Positions 1-12,397 are shown, numbered from the stretch's first letter. The stretch: 64,000 nucleotides of DNA from Rhineura floridana (GCF_030035675.1 NC_084484.1:187490934-187554933); one strand, 5' to 3'. The notes: generated by a model not told the origin, from the sequence alone. Numbers and translations are program-made.

Positions 1-342
1 CAAGGTGTTTAAAACAAAATTGGAATGCGAAAAGTCACAAAAGTATTCTTCACCAAACTGGGTGAATGGGAAGTAAAATAGAAAAGGCCATTCAATGTAA
101 GCAAATGTAAAATGATGTATATCGGGGCAAACCCCCCAATTTCCAGTATGAGCTTATGGCAACTGAACCGGAGGCAACTGACTAGGAACTAGACTTTGGG
201 ATCATAGTGGATACCTTCATGAAAATGCCCACCCAGTGTGTGACAGGTGTGAAAAGGACAAATGCCACATGAGGGAACATTAGCAATAGGACTGAAAAGA
301 AAACTGCCAGGATCATAATACCATTATTCGAATCTATGGTGA
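1..342 (+). mobile_element. CR1 LINE fragment (late ORF2, RT-proximal part)
   Basis: Conceptual translation of the plus strand gives broken CR1-like text such as SKCKMMYIGA followed by a region resembling the end of the reverse transcriptase domain. It matches in order the CR1 copy at 59.5-61.5 kb on the other strand, where the equivalent motif is NKCKIMHIGA. The frame is decayed. The copy is interrupted at about 343-350 by a MITE and resumes at 788. The 5' part lies outside the window or is truncated. Confidence 0.7.
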
Positions 343-350
343 GCCCTCGC

Positions 351-787
351 AAAGGATGGAAAGATCGGTCATTTTCGGTTCTCTCCATTTCTCATTTTCC
401 CAATCTTAAATTCAGTTCTCCACATTTCTGCAGCAATTTGCAGGGTTGTTTTTTTTTAAATCTTCAGGAAAATTCTCCAGCAGTTTAGTGAGAATTTCTC
501 CTACTAAATATATTTTGTAGGCATTTTCACCAATGTACACATTTCTGCAACCAGTTTCTTGTCATAAAATGCATATTTGCATGTTATTTTCACTCCTGTG
601 TTCATTTGTATGCACACTTTCACCTAACATATGCCCTTTGGTAAACATTGTTTGGTTAGTGAACTGTGATGCAAAATTTGAATAAGTATGAACTTGGAAG
701 GATGGCTGTATTTCAGTCCTCATATTGTTTCAGAAAGTGTGAATTTGTTAGAAATGCAATCTGAATTGAATTTCTCACCCATCCCTA
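351..787 (-). mobile_element. hAT-like MITE inserted in CR1 (copy 1 of a five-copy family)
   Basis: This 437-bp non-coding element sits in a CR1 copy. Its ends are short inverted repeats of the form (C/T)A(A/G)GGATGG: AAAGGATGG at the left, and TAGGGATGG read in from the right. The flanking 8-bp target duplication is gccctcgc (343-350) against gccctccc (788-795), a 7/8 match, which is the length made by hAT transposases. The interior has AT-rich units of about 31 bp shared with the copies at 10.3, 11.7, 18.2 and 20.3 kb. No transposase is encoded. Confidence 0.6.
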
Positions 788-1412
788 GCCCTCCCTTGGA
801 ATACTGTACACAGTCCTGGCTGCCTCACCTCAAAAAAGATATTGCATTGTTGGAAAGGGATCGGAAAAGGATAACCATGTTGGTCAAGCGGTTGGAGCAA
901 TTTGCTTATCAGAAAAGGCTATAGCATTTGAGGCTTCTCAGTTTAGAAAAAAGGCAACTGAGAGGGGACATGATAAAAATGTATAAGATTATGCATGGAA
1001 AAGCAGGTAGGGAGAACTTCTCTCTTTCTTACAAGACTAAAACTCATGGACATCCAATGAAGCTGAATGTCAGAAGATTCAGGACAGACAAAAGGAAGTT
1101 CTTTTTCATGCACAGCCCAGTCGAACTATGGAAGTCACTCCTACAGGAGACAGTGATGGCCACCAACTTGGCTTCAAAAGAGGATTAGACAAATTCCTGG
1201 GGGATACAACTACTATGAGCCACAATGGCTGTGTTCTGCCTCCATTGTGAGAGGCACTTTGTCTCTGAATACCAGTTGCTGGGAATCACAAGCAAGGAGA
1301 GTGTTGTTTCACTCAGGTCCTGCTTGTGGGCTTCCTATTGGCTTCTGGTTGGCCACTCTGAGAACAGAATGCTGGACTAGTTGGGCTATTGGCCTGATTC
1401 TTATGCTCTTAT
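788..1412 (+). mobile_element. CR1 LINE, ORF2 C-terminus and 3' end
   Basis: Continuation of the CR1 at 1-342. The broken frames spell the CR1 ORF2 tail (LEYCTQSWLPHLKKDI, SLEKRQLRGDMI, LNVRRFRTDKRKFFF), the same order as in the minus-strand copy at 59.8-60.3 kb. The 3' UTR (about 1230-1412) matches the reverse complement of the 3' ends at 16396-16680, 25676-25855 and 59536-59810. It ends near a TTCTTATGCTCTTA terminus typical of this CR1 group. Confidence 0.8.
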
Positions 1413-2505
1413 TAGCCTATGCAAATTCTATGCAGACCTGTGTCTCCTTTTGGCCTCTTGCGCAAGTGACCACACTATCTACAGCAGGGATGGGAAGCCA
1501 GTGTTCCCAGTAGTGTAGTGGCAAATTCAGAAGTGCAGGGTCCCTTCATGATAGGCACAGCCACACCCCCTTTTCAGATTATCCATCCTAAATTTATAGA
1601 ATAATCTGGCTAGGCTTGACTGTTGCTTTCTGCTTCTCTACCACTGTCACCATTTGACTGTCCTTTCTCACTGTCAAAGATATTGCTTGAATTACTGAAT
1701 GTACTGGTAGCTGAGATTTACTTCCACACTGACAATGGGCAGTATCCTCCAGTTCACTTGAGGGCAGCAGATTAGCCTTCTCCTACAACAGCAGACATCC
1801 CTAAGAGCCAATCAGCATGAAAGGGGAGAATGTTAGCTACTACAAAGAGTCTTCTCAGTGGATATCTCATCTTCTTTTACTCTGATTGGCTCCAATCAGC
1901 AAAAAAGGACAAGGAAGCTTGTTAGAAGACTATTCTCGGTGTCTAATTGACTCCCCTTTCATGCTGATTGGCTCGTAGGGTGCTGGAGATGTAGGAACCC
2001 TGCTGGGACCTGCAGATCCCAGCCCTCCTCTGAGTGACAACCTTTCATGTACTTGAAGAGTGCTATCCACTTGCTCTATAGGCATTTATTGAAAACATTT
2101 TAAGAAATCATGAGCTGTGCACTGGGGTAGGTGAGCAATATGTATATAATATAGAAAGAGACAGAATTAGCATTTTTTTTAAAAAAAACAAAGACAAAAG
2201 GTGTACATAAGGAAAATTTAGTGCGTTCTGCTTGTTCTGTTCCAGTATTGGCTCCTTTTTGCAGTTCGTATTGAAGTTTCTGTTGTAGAAAGAAAAGGAT
2301 GCTCTTTGTTTCCAAATCCCAGTATTGGATCCAACCCAACTGCCTAGAAGGTAGTTTATTTAAAGCCTAGGAAAGGAAATGGCTTTTGGAGGGGGGAGGG
2401 GAGGGCTATTGGCACCAAAATTTCGTGTTCTCTGGGGATGCATTCTCTCCCCAAAACTCTTTGTGTGGCTGTGTGATCATTAAAACCCACGCTTTGCCCC
2501 AAGGA

Positions 2506-2512
<7 letters not shown>
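1413..2512. other. Intergenic, no gene; contains a long inverted repeat
   Basis: No coding frame or recognised gene. The segment starts with a stretch resembling an hAT-like terminus (1510-1540) and holds the inverted repeat described separately at 1799-1980. The rest is unassigned AT-rich sequence and may be an old DNA transposon. Confidence 0.4.
1799..1980. repeat. 30-bp inverted repeat with 122-bp loop (MITE-like)
   Basis: The arms 1799-1828 and 1951-1980 are reverse complements with one mismatch in 30 (core AGCCAATCAGCATGAAA against TTTCATGCTGATTGGCT). The loop holds a second perfect palindrome, CTGATTGGCTCCAATCAG, around 1880-1900. This could be a foldback DNA transposon end pair. The repeated ATTGG/CCAAT motifs are notable but there is no gene next to them. 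Confidence 0.6.

Positions 2513-2576
<64 letters not shown>
2513..2576. repeat. Compound microsatellite (TC)n(AC)n
   Basis: A run of TC dinucleotides switches abruptly to a run of AC dinucleotides. The long frames predicted across it on both strands are artefacts of the repeat. Confidence 0.95.
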
Positions 2577-2578
<2 letters not shown>

Positions 2579-5027
2579 CCCTCTTGTTGCCTGCCCGCCC
2601 AAAGATGGAGAGGGCCAGTGCTCAGTTGCAGAGCAGCTGCTTTAAATGCAGAAAGTCCCCAACGGCAGCACCTCCAGCCACTCCCTGCCTGAAACCCTGC
2701 AGAGCTGCTGCCAGCCTGTGTAGGCACTGTCAAAGATCCATCCCCCTGGGGTTCCTTACCCTCAGTACTCCAAGGGGGTTCTTTGCTTCTGAGAACAGTC
2801 CCCACCCCACTGGGTTCCTACTTCTCAGGCACACTCCTCTCTTTGCACAGAAATAATTACCCCTGGTATTCACTGCCACCACCCTTCTTTCTAAATTCGT
2901 CCCCTGAGTGAAGGGACCTCAGAGAACTATGTGATTTTAGAGGGATTTACCCTCACTAATCAATCCTTAGTTCCAAGCCAATACACACCTTTTATACAAA
3001 GATTGTTTATTTAAGAGTAGATACGTCGGTATATACAAAAGGAGAAATAGTAGTTTGATTCCTTAAAGCTAATCACCCTCAGGCGGGCTACACACGGCCA
3101 TTGACATAACAAAAGGAGAGATGTTCAATACAGACACGAAACAAAAGAAAGACTTATCCTAACTAGGATCCTATACTTACATCCAGGTAACTCTATTCCT
3201 TCGTGGAGCAGCCGGGTTCCCAAAAGGCTGTCCCTGTTACACGTCAGAGAGTCGAGGTAGATGGAACAAGAGGGAACTCCCTTTGAAAGAACCTTCTCCA
3301 TATTTATGGGTTTCTTTTCCTCAACAAGGAAGGGGAAAAGTAAATAGTCATATCCCGCCCCTGCTGGGGATCCCTTCCTTTGAAGTCTTTGAAGATTGAG
3401 GGAGCGAGACAGCAACATCCTGGCGTCCCGATCTACAATATCCCCTCTTCCTGACTTTTAATCCCAGGAAGCTGATAAGGAACAACACCTAACAATCAGT
3501 TGCATTTCCTTGCAAGGTTGTAAATTGCCTGTCTGACACTGAGCTTCGGATCTTCCCCAGTAGGGAATCTTAAGGAGGCCACAGGCTCCCAGAATTCTCT
3601 CTGGTTCCCTCACTTCAGCTTGACCAAAGTTAGCTATTCTTGACAGGCACTGCTGAGCGAGATGGGCCAAAGTGTGCCAAATTGATAAGTTGGCCCTGCC
3701 TGTCTCCCATCGCTGCTGGTTTGCTGTTCACACAGACCCCTCCCCATACACACACACACATATATGCATGCATTCATACCCTGCAAAGTGGTTGGGCCAG
3801 TGTAATCCAGTCCAGCTAGAGGAGAGGTCATGGGGGGCTTCAAAGCCCAATGAATCATTGGAGGAAAGGCATTGCAGGGCCAGCCTGCGCAGGAGTGATC
3901 AACCCGTCTTTAAGATTCTTCCCAGGCGAAATCCTCTGGGGCCACCTGTCCCCATGGGAAGAAGGAACCTCTGCTACCTTTGAGTCTCCCAGCAGGTACC
4001 TGCTTTAATTGCCTCCCTCTCCTGGCCCCAGTGGGAGACAGAGTGGAGCTGAGAGTCAGAGGCACTGCCTAGAGAGTGAAGCAGCTGGTGGAATGCGTTT
4101 AGAGCAGCTTCTGTGGCCCTGGTTATTATAAAGTTGCTTTTACAGTACTCTGATTATCCCCCCTCTGCCATTTGATCTTAACTATGCCCCAGATTAGACT
4201 TTGCTGTGGCTCTTGTCCCCTGCCCTGAAATCTCTTTGTTCCCACCCCACACAGAAGCCCAAAGTCTGAAACTGTTGCCCCCGCTTAATTATCTCCAGCA
4301 GCTGGTGGTTAGGGGACTGGCGCCTACCTACACCATGCTGGCTTTCTGAGGACTCAGAATGTCTCTCCATTGTCTTTTTAACTTATTGTTTACATTTAAA
4401 CCAACCAATCCCAAGAAGTTATTTGGCCCACTCCGAGCCCAGGGGGGACACAACTCCCCCATTTGTAACACACACAGACCTCCCAGAGAAATGGCTGTGT
4501 TGTGTACCCCAAACAACAGGGTTTTGTGGCACTTTAGAGACTAACCAAAGATTAACCAATTGGCAAAAACTTTAGACCAGCTTCTGTTGCTCTGGTTATT
4601 ATAAAGTTGCTTTTAGAGTGCTCTGATGCCCCCACCCCGCCATTTGATCTTAACTATGCCCAAGAGTCAACTTGGGCATAATGAGCCCACCTCATCTGAG
4701 GCCTCTGAAGGGGACTCTAGTCCATGAAAACTTGTCCCATGCTGAATTGGTTAGGCTTCCTATAAGGTGCTACACAACTTTTTGTGGTCGTAACAATTCC
4801 ACCAACACACAGTAGAAAAGGAGTCAAAAAACCTTATTAGAAGCAAAGCAAGACCTTTCCCTCCTGGGCATGGATGATTCTGTGTCAAGGAAACAAAATC
4901 CCATGGCAGGCACCAAAGGTGCAAATTTGCAAGTCTGTCATTTTGGACAACTAATTCTGATTTGCCAAACTATTAGGGATGGACAACGTTCTAGGCAGAG
5001 CACTAATGTTTTTAACGTTTTGTTTTA
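2577..5027. other. Intergenic, no gene recognised
   Basis: No convincing coding frame. A short (CA)n lies near 3741-3760. Two related segments of about 90 bp occur at 4099-4189 and 4571-4662. Pieces near 4515-4560 and 4700-4790 (a gtggcactttagagactaac-type motif and its partner) look like fragments of a dispersed reptile repeat. Nothing functional is claimed. Confidence 0.4.
4099..4662. repeat. Pair of ~90-bp direct repeats
   Basis: 4099-4189 and 4571-4662 align along their length with scattered differences. Shared blocks include GGTTATTATAAAGTTGCTTTT and CCATTTGATCTTAACTATG. They are separated by about 380 bp that contains other repeat debris. This is either a local duplication or two copies of one dispersed repeat. 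Confidence 0.55.
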
Positions 5028-5491
5028 ATGTATATTAATTCATTCAAGGTGCTGGTTTTGACCTATAAAGCCTTACACGGCTTGGGACCACAATACATGA
5101 TGGAAGGCCTCTCTCGATACAAAACCACCCATACACTACGTTCAAGATCAAAGGCCCTCCTCTGGGTGCCTACTCCAAGGGAAGCTCGTAGGCTGGCAAC
5201 AAGGGAGAGGGCCTTCTCAGTGGTGGCCCCCAAATTATGGAATGATCTTCCTGACAAGGTGCTCCTGGCGCCAACACTGTCATCTTTTCTGCGCCAGGTC
5301 AAGACTTTCCTCTTCTCCCAGGCATTTTAGCATGTGTTTTATACTGTTTAATTTTTAAATTGTGTTTTAAATTGTTTTTATAAGATCTGTTTTTAAATTG
5401 TATTTGTTTTAATGTTTTTAGTTACTGTAAACCGCCCAGAGAGCTTCGGCTATGGGGCGGTATACAAGCATAATAAATAAATAAATAAATA
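5028..5491 (+). mobile_element. L2-clade LINE, 3' terminal fragment
   Basis: An open stretch at 5028-5330 encodes the extreme C-terminus of an L2 ORF2: FKVLVLTYKALHGLGPQY, then a basic segment, then RERAFSVVAPKLWNDLP and VKTFLFSQAF. It is followed by a 3' UTR with the accgcccagagagcttcggc motif and an (AAAT)n tail at about 5470-5491. It is strongly 5' truncated. It belongs to the same subfamily as the antisense inserts at 50.8-51.9 and 52.3-53.1 kb. Confidence 0.85.
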
Positions 5492-5640
5492 ATGTCTTGA
5501 TGTTTTAATGTTTTAATTATTTTAATGTGTATTTTTATGATGTTTTAAAGTGTTTTTAGTGCTTTTGTTTGCCGCCCTGGGCTCCTGCTGGGAGGAAGGG
5601 TGGGATATAAATAAATAAATAAATAAAAACAACAACAACG
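5492..5640 (+). mobile_element. L2-type 3' UTR tail, different subfamily
   Basis: Holds the block gccgccctgggctcctgctg followed by ggaggaagggtgggatataa and an (AAAT)n then (AAC)n tail. The same tail occurs at 38580-38655 and, reversed, at 57090-57150. No coding part remains. Confidence 0.7.
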
Positions 5641-5889
5641 ACAACCAAGCTCTCTAACTGCCAGAAGTCTGGCACACTCTCCTTCTGGTTTCTGAGATTT
5701 CACTTGGCACTCGAAGAAACTTGCTCTCAAGAATGCTGTTTTACTCTTGAGTGTTGCAGTCATGGCCATGGGGAATGCACATCGATACAGGTTCTTGATA
5801 CAGGTACAAAGAGGGGAGGGGATGAGATGGGGGGACTTGAGCTATTGGGAAGGGCAATGGATCCTGCACAGGGCTGGCCTCCCTGCTCT

Positions 5890-6885
5890 TCAGCCTCCTG
5901 AACTGACCCGTTGGCTCAAGAGAAGCTTTGCAGCTATTCTTTTACGCACCTCCTTCATTTTGACACAGTACAGCACAGGGTTTAGCAAGGGCGGAGCCAG
6001 GAAGTGGAGGTAGGACAACAGGACATGGAGGAGGGGTGGGGCTTGGAGTTTGAGACGGGTGATTAATGATAACGCCAGCATGGGGGTGTAGAACAGCAGG
6101 ACCACAGAGATGTGGCAGGCACAGGTGTTGAGAGCCTTGAGGCGCTCATCTGGTGAGGTGATGCCCATAATCGTCTTCAGGATCCAGACATAAGACAGGA
6201 CTATGAGCACTGGGTCTAGGCCCATGGTGGAGAAGACCACAAAAAGGCCGTAGATTCCATCCCTGCTGGACCTGCGGCAGGCCAGCTTCATCACGTCTGG
6301 GTGGAGGCAGTATGAGTGGGACAGGATGTTAGTGTGGCAGTAGGCCAGCCTCTTGAGGAGAAAGGGGATTGGCAGGTGCAAGGCCACGCCCCGAATGCCA
6401 ATGGCCAAGGCGACGTGGGCCACCCTGGAGCTGGTCAGGATGGAAGCGTACCTCAATGGGTAGCAGATGGCCACAAAGCGGTCAAAGGCCATGGCCAAGA
6501 GCACAGAGGACTCCATGATGGAGAAGGTGTGGATGAAGAAGAGCTGGCCAAGGCAAGCCTCCTGGCTGATCTCTCTCAATCCAAACAGGAAGACACGGAG
6601 CATCGTTGGCAGAAGGGCTGTGGACAAGCCCAAGTCACAGGCAGCCAGCATGCCAAGGAAGGCGTACATTGGGGAGTGGAGACTCATGTCTGTGAGTATG
6701 ACCAAGAGGACTGTCCCATTGCCAAGAGCAGACAACAGATACGTTGTGCACACAGGGAGGGCCAGCCAATGCGGAGCAGATTCCAGTCCAGGGAAACCCA
6801 TCAGGAGGAAAAGAAGCCCAGGGAAGGTGGTCGTATTATGATGAGTGTGATTACTCATGGTTGATGGAAGGTCTGGCAGCTCCAT
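5890..6885 (-). CDS. Class I olfactory receptor, OR51-like (OR-1)
   Basis: A complete single-exon G protein-coupled odorant receptor of 331 residues. Class I marks are visible: GFPGLE before TM1, GNGTVL in TM1, SLHSPMYAFL in the first loop/TM2, MAFDRFVAICYPLRY at the end of TM3, LSHSYCLHPDV in the long second extracellular loop, KALNTCACHI at TM6 and PLLNPVLYCVK in TM7. The N-terminus has NHT and NTT glycosylation sequons. The receptor would sit in the plasma membrane of olfactory cilia and couple to the olfactory G protein. Met1 lies 3 nt after a good splice acceptor (TTTCCCTTTCTAG), so translation may start there or at Met10 (MSNHT). It is the only OR here on the minus strand. Subfamily assignment is by motif only. 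Confidence 0.93.
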   Translation of the reverse strand: MELPDLPSTMSNHTHHNTTTFPGLLFLLMGFPGLESAPHWLALPVCTTYLLSALGNGTVLLVILTDMSLHSPMYAFLGMLAACDLGLSTALLPTMLRVFLFGLREISQEACLGQLFFIHTFSIMESSVLLAMAFDRFVAICYPLRYASILTSSRVAHVALAIGIRGVALHLPIPFLLKRLAYCHTNILSHSYCLHPDVMKLACRRSSRDGIYGLFVVFSTMGLDPVLIVLSYVWILKTIMGITSPDERLKALNTCACHISVVLLFYTPMLALSLITRLKLQAPPLLHVLLSYLHFLAPPLLNPVLYCVKMKEVRKRIAAKLLLSQRVSSGG

Positions 6886-7270
6886 TCTCTAGAAAGGGAA
6901 ATGAGAAGCAAATCAAAAGCCATTGTACATTTGAATGGTGGTTTTTTGAAGTCAAGGGTAATAATTTTAGCTCTTTCATTGAGACTTTTAACTACAAAAG
7001 ACAACATGTGTCCACAATATATGACTTGCAAAAGCAGCAAACACAATCTCCATGTCACCAGCATCTCACAGATGATATCACATTTCAAATGTTTCCCAGG
7101 AATCAGAGAGCTGTGGTTTGGCTCAGCTGGGCAAAGCTGGTTACAACAGACAAGCATTTAATGTAAGCAGCGGTGGCCCAGAAGGAGCTGAGCAGAGCTG
7201 CACTCAAGAGGAATGAAAATAAAACTGCAAATCTCATAATGATCTTATGTAAATCTCATTTTAATCCCCA

Positions 7271-7327
<57 letters not shown>

Positions 7328-8025
7328 ATCACTTACTACAGAAAATTCTTAGTGACTATGTTAATATATTCATCTAATGAAGTAGGACCCAGCACTAACA
7401 CCCTGGGTGCCTGCAAGCATGTGTGTGTGTGTGTGTGTGTGTTGTAGTATGTACCAGCAGCGGTTGGACCTGTGCAAGCTACTGAGCTTCCTATTCCTGG
7501 CCCACATCAGGTGGGCTCTGCTTTGACCAAACGGGCACCGTCATTTCTTTCTTGATAGTGTTCCGCCTCCCCCCGATTAAAGCAGCTCACAGTCATCAAA
7601 ACATCATCACATTAGTAAAATCACGGAAGAAAACAACAGCCAAAAACTGCACACCACCTGCAGCCCAACCACTGCAGGAGCCTGCCGAAGAAGTCAAAGG
7701 CAGCTTAAAGAGACTTTTAAAAAAAGTGGTGTGAGGCCCCTTATATAATCCCCAAAACTTGCGTTTCTGCTGTGACTTGTCGGAACAAAATCCTTACAAG
7801 ACGTCAGAGCCGGGCTGCTGGATCAGACCAAAGAGATGGGTCCATCCAGCCCAGCATTGTGTTTGCCACAGGGACCCAGAGGAAACCCCAGGCAGAGCTT
7901 GAAGGCAACAGCCCTTCCAGGTTGTTTAACACACTGTGTTAATCTGTGTTTTGACTGAGCTTTCAGTTTTCAATACTTTTAAAAATTGCAATTTAATGTT
8001 ATTTTGTGAATTGCTCAGAGAACCT
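6886..8025. other. Intergenic upstream of OR-1
   Basis: No coding exon seen. The segment contains an (ATT)n microsatellite at 7275-7326, a (GT)n near 7421-7443, and at about 7805-7925 a decayed CR1-like 3' end (ctgctggatcagaccaaag, gtccatccagcccagcat). A non-coding first exon for OR-1 could lie here, but I could not identify it. Confidence 0.45.
7275..7326. repeat. (ATT)n microsatellite
   Basis: About 17 uninterrupted ATT units. Confidence 0.95.
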
Positions 8026-8860
8026 GTGTTATGGGACAATCATATACATTTAGTAAAGATATAAAACCACCTGCTATTCAAAGGTATACTGTTACTAAGC
8101 ATGGAGGCTCCATGTAGACACTGTGGAAGCTAATAGCCACTGACAGACCACTCCTAATCCTCTTGGCCGTTGTCACCCCTCCCCATGGCAATGAACTCTG
8201 TAAATCAGGGGTGGGGAGCCTCCAGCTTGCAGGCCTAATCAGATCCACAAGGCCTCCCCATTTGCCCTGTGAGGTGGTGTTGAAAAAACTATGCCAACCT
8301 GTCAATCACCTGAGATCATAAGATGCCATGCACTGGACTGGTGAATCCTCAGTGCCAAATTCCAGAGAAAGATTCAGGAGCATGCTTTAACTGGGCTACA
8401 GATTCTCTCTTTCCAGCTGCAGATTGCATTTGGCACCTTTTGAATTTGGCAACTTTTCTGGTCACCCTGCATGGCAACAGAAAAAGGCACCAAATTCAAA
8501 AGGTGCTGAGTTCAAGCTGGAAAGGAAGAATTGTGAGGAGCACATTTAAAGTGCAGGGCAGATTCTTCCTTTGCAGTAGGGATGGGCTCCTTTTCTGCAA
8601 TAACCAGATATACCATCGGATTAATTATTATTTCTGGTATTCTCTATCTTGTGGAGAGAATTTTGAAGTAGCAACTCTCACCACCTGGTTTCCAATTCAT
8701 TCATATTTTTGTCCAATTCATTTTTAAAAATTCACTTTGAAATCATCTATAATGTGAGACTTTTATTGATCTATTTTCTATATGAGTTCTTCAAAGGTGT
8801 TATGGGACAATCATATACATTTAGTAAAGATATAAAACCACCTGCTGTTCAAAGGTATAC
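8026..8860. repeat. 64-bp direct repeat flanking a 707-bp segment
   Basis: 8026-8089 and 8797-8860 are identical except for one base (core ATGGGACAATCATATACATT). The material between includes an hAT-like terminus near 8204-8250 (caggggtggggagcctccag) but no gene. The two copies could be a recent duplication or two copies of one repeat. Confidence 0.8.
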
Positions 8861-10275
8861 CGTTTCACTGATGTCAGTGAAGTGTTGATTGTAACTGACA
8901 GACAGAAGGCAGCAGAGGGGAATGAGGTGTTGATTGTAAGCAGCAGGGGGGAAGACACTGACTTGATTGATGAGGAAAATGCCCTGTGATGGGCTACAGG
9001 GAGGTCATGTGTACCAGCCTTCCCCAACCTTGTACCCCATGGGAACTGTAGTCAAAAACGTCGGAGGGGAAGGGGAGGTTGGGGAAGGGTGTATGAACCC
9101 AAATGGGGCCAAATAGGAAGTGGCTGATGTCATTTTTCCTTCTAGTCACACACCTGGCAACAGTTTGACTTGGAACTACAGGTGGTCACCCTGCTGGACT
9201 CCTGTGAAACTCTCGGCTCATTCCAGACTGAGCTACTATTTTCTTGGGTAGGGTTAAGACCAACAGCCTCCTAAGCATCCTTACCAGGAAATAAGTCCCA
9301 CTGAACTCTGTGGGAATCACTCCCAAGGATGTTTAGCTCTGGGCTGCAATCCAGTGCAAGGCACCTCTGAATCAGGGTTCCTTTCCCCTGAAAAGAAGTC
9401 TGTATAGCAAGCCAGCCTTGTTGTTTTCAGGTCAAATCCTCAGAGGGAAACATGAGGACTTGCAGGGAGGGGAGCGCTCAGCCAATAGCCGCGGAAGCTG
9501 GAGGGGAAAAAGATGCGCAACAGACTAGGAAATGGGACTTATCCTGTGAGGTGCTGAGGGCTTCAGAGAAGTTGCCACTGTAATGCAGATACCAGGTCAG
9601 AAATTTCCTCCAGGACCTCAACCGCCAGGCCCCCAAATCCTCCCCATTGTTTCCTGGTGACAAGTTCTCTGAAGATTACCACTCCCCAAGCTTTTCACCC
9701 TCCCGCAGACAGGAGTAACCCAACCCTAACCTTGATGCCACACTTGGAGTAAGTCCCTGTCACTCCAATAATTCCACACATTCCTTTGTGTGCACCAGTT
9801 GAGTCTGCCCCCGTTCTCCTATCTCATGCCTAACCCCCCCTTGTCTGCTTTCAGCCCTCATATGAGTGAATGAAGGTGACGGCTGCTGACAGATCAAAGC
9901 ATCTCACATTAAGAAACACCACCAGAGACCCAGGAAGTATATTTGGGGTGGGGGGGTGTCCCTTTTTTTAGCCCTAGAGTTTTAAAGCTTGGTCACCCAT
10001 GGCTAATAATGATGCAAATACAATACAAAGCAGCTAGACTTCTTGTCCTGAGATCTCAGGAAGTAACAGGGAAAAGCAGAGCATGTGGCAGTTAAATGTG
10101 TTCATTTGGGGGGTTCAGGGAACATGGCTCTGAAGTGATGTTCATTCAGGTGACACCCATTATCAAGACCCTGCAATCCTTTGATTCTGTGGCGAGAGGC
10201 AGAAGCAAAACATCTCCAGCAAAACGTTATGCATGTCGGAGGGTCTCCTTCCACTCCTGGCCAGGACTTGCCTCT
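8861..10275. other. Intergenic, no gene recognised
   Basis: No coding frame of note. At about 9018-9090 there is a short inverted-repeat element (cttccccaacctt against aaggggaggttggggaag), a common style of lizard non-autonomous DNA element. The remainder is unassigned. Confidence 0.4.
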
Positions 10276-10735
10276 GAGGGGTGGGGGAGAAATTCTATTC
10301 AGTTTGCACTTAAAGGCAAACTTACCAAATCCACATTTCCCACAACAATATGCAAAGGGAAATATAGCTGTCCTTTGCACGTCACACTCCTCTGAATTTT
10401 GTAATGCCGTTTTCCAGCCTAGTAATGTGTACAGAAATGCAGTTTCTGTGGTTGTGATGTTCTACACATCACTGCATACGGTATATTAGGGGAAACAACA
10501 CACAAACATGTGTTGAGGAAAACAGCTTTGCACAAGTGTGAACATGAGGCAGAATTGTATATAAACATGTGTATAGTAAGAAGAATTTGCAAAAAAAAAG
10601 GTGAATTTTCACGAAGACTTTAAAACAATGCTAACTGATGTGGAAATGTGAAGAACTGGACTTAAGATTGGAAAAATAAGAAGCTGAGAGGAGAAACCGA
10701 AATGGACAGATTTGCCCCATCCCTTCCCCCCCCAT
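10276..10735 (+). mobile_element. hAT-like MITE (copy 2)
   Basis: Same family as 18221-18659: it begins with a gaggggtgggggagaaatt-like end, continues through the shared ttaaaggcaaacttaccaaatc-like block, has degenerate ~31-bp units (tgtatattaggggaaac, aacatgtgtatagtaag) and the shared ttttcacgaagac segment, and ends with tttgccccatccc. The duplicated target is not clear. Confidence 0.5.
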
Positions 10736-11716
10736 AAACTTACGTTTTCCACTCGCCGTCTGCGACCTGAGCACCCACGGAGGTTACTCCCTGCCACCTG
10801 GGTTCAATGTCTCAGACAGGGAAGTTTTGGAAGAGGGAGACTTTGTGGACTGGACACCTGCTGAGATCTCTTCCATTGCTCCATTCTGCATGGCTCCTTC
10901 ATAGGTTCACTGAATCATTTTCCAGTCTAGCCACATATGTGCGTTGCTGAATTCTGTTTAGAAACAATGATGGAAGGATCAGCCACTGCAACCTGAGAGC
11001 CCAGGGCCCAGCACCATCCTCCCAAGAGCTTTACCTGGTGAGACATGGAAGGCTTCACCTCTGAGCTCAACACCCCCCTAAATCTGCATTTAAATTCACA
11101 AGAGACCCTCCCATGCTCAGAGAAGCCACCCTGCTGTCCCCTGCTGTAGACTCCTGTGTGGGGAGGGAGGCATGGCATGGCGAGGGAAAGCCCCTCCTGT
11201 TCATTTGCGACAAGGGGGCAGAGCTGGTTGGCTGGTCCTGCCTTCTTCGCCTCTTTGTTTTCTGCCACCTGTCACTTCCAGTGATATCCAGTAGCTTGGG
11301 AGATTAGGAGGGCTCCAACCTGCTGCTGAGAAAACCTTGGCTGCCTCGCAATGGATAAGGGTCCAAGCTGCTTTGGGGACTGGGGTGGTCTGGCCCCCAA
11401 ATACCCCAGCACAGGGCACCCACCAGGAGACTCCTTTGATGTAGCAGTTTCACTGGTGGATGAGCCATGAACAGGTCACATGGGCTAAAAGTGGAACCAA
11501 CGACTAACACACATTACTGTTTATTCTGTGTCGGTTAGGCAGTGAAGGCGCTACCGGATGTGGCGTGATGGCAGCTCATGGGAATGCTTCCAAACCATGG
11601 AGGAGGATGAGTCTATGGCTGCTGGCCGTGACTCTCTCTCTCTCTCCACATTCAGAGATAGGCTGGCACTGACTACCAATTGCAGGAGAAGGCTGATGTG
11701 CTCATGTCCTGCTTGT
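10736..11716. other. Intergenic, no gene recognised
   Basis: No supported coding region and no repeat family that I can name. Short open frames here show no family resemblance. Confidence 0.4.

Positions 11717-12397
<681 letters not shown>

Noticed and set aside
2386-2856. 156-codon frame over the TC/AC repeat
   Set aside because: Its length comes from the dinucleotide repeat; no family likeness outside it.
6316-6864. Plus-strand frame of 182 codons opposite OR-1
   Set aside because: Shadow of the intact OR on the minus strand; no independent homology.
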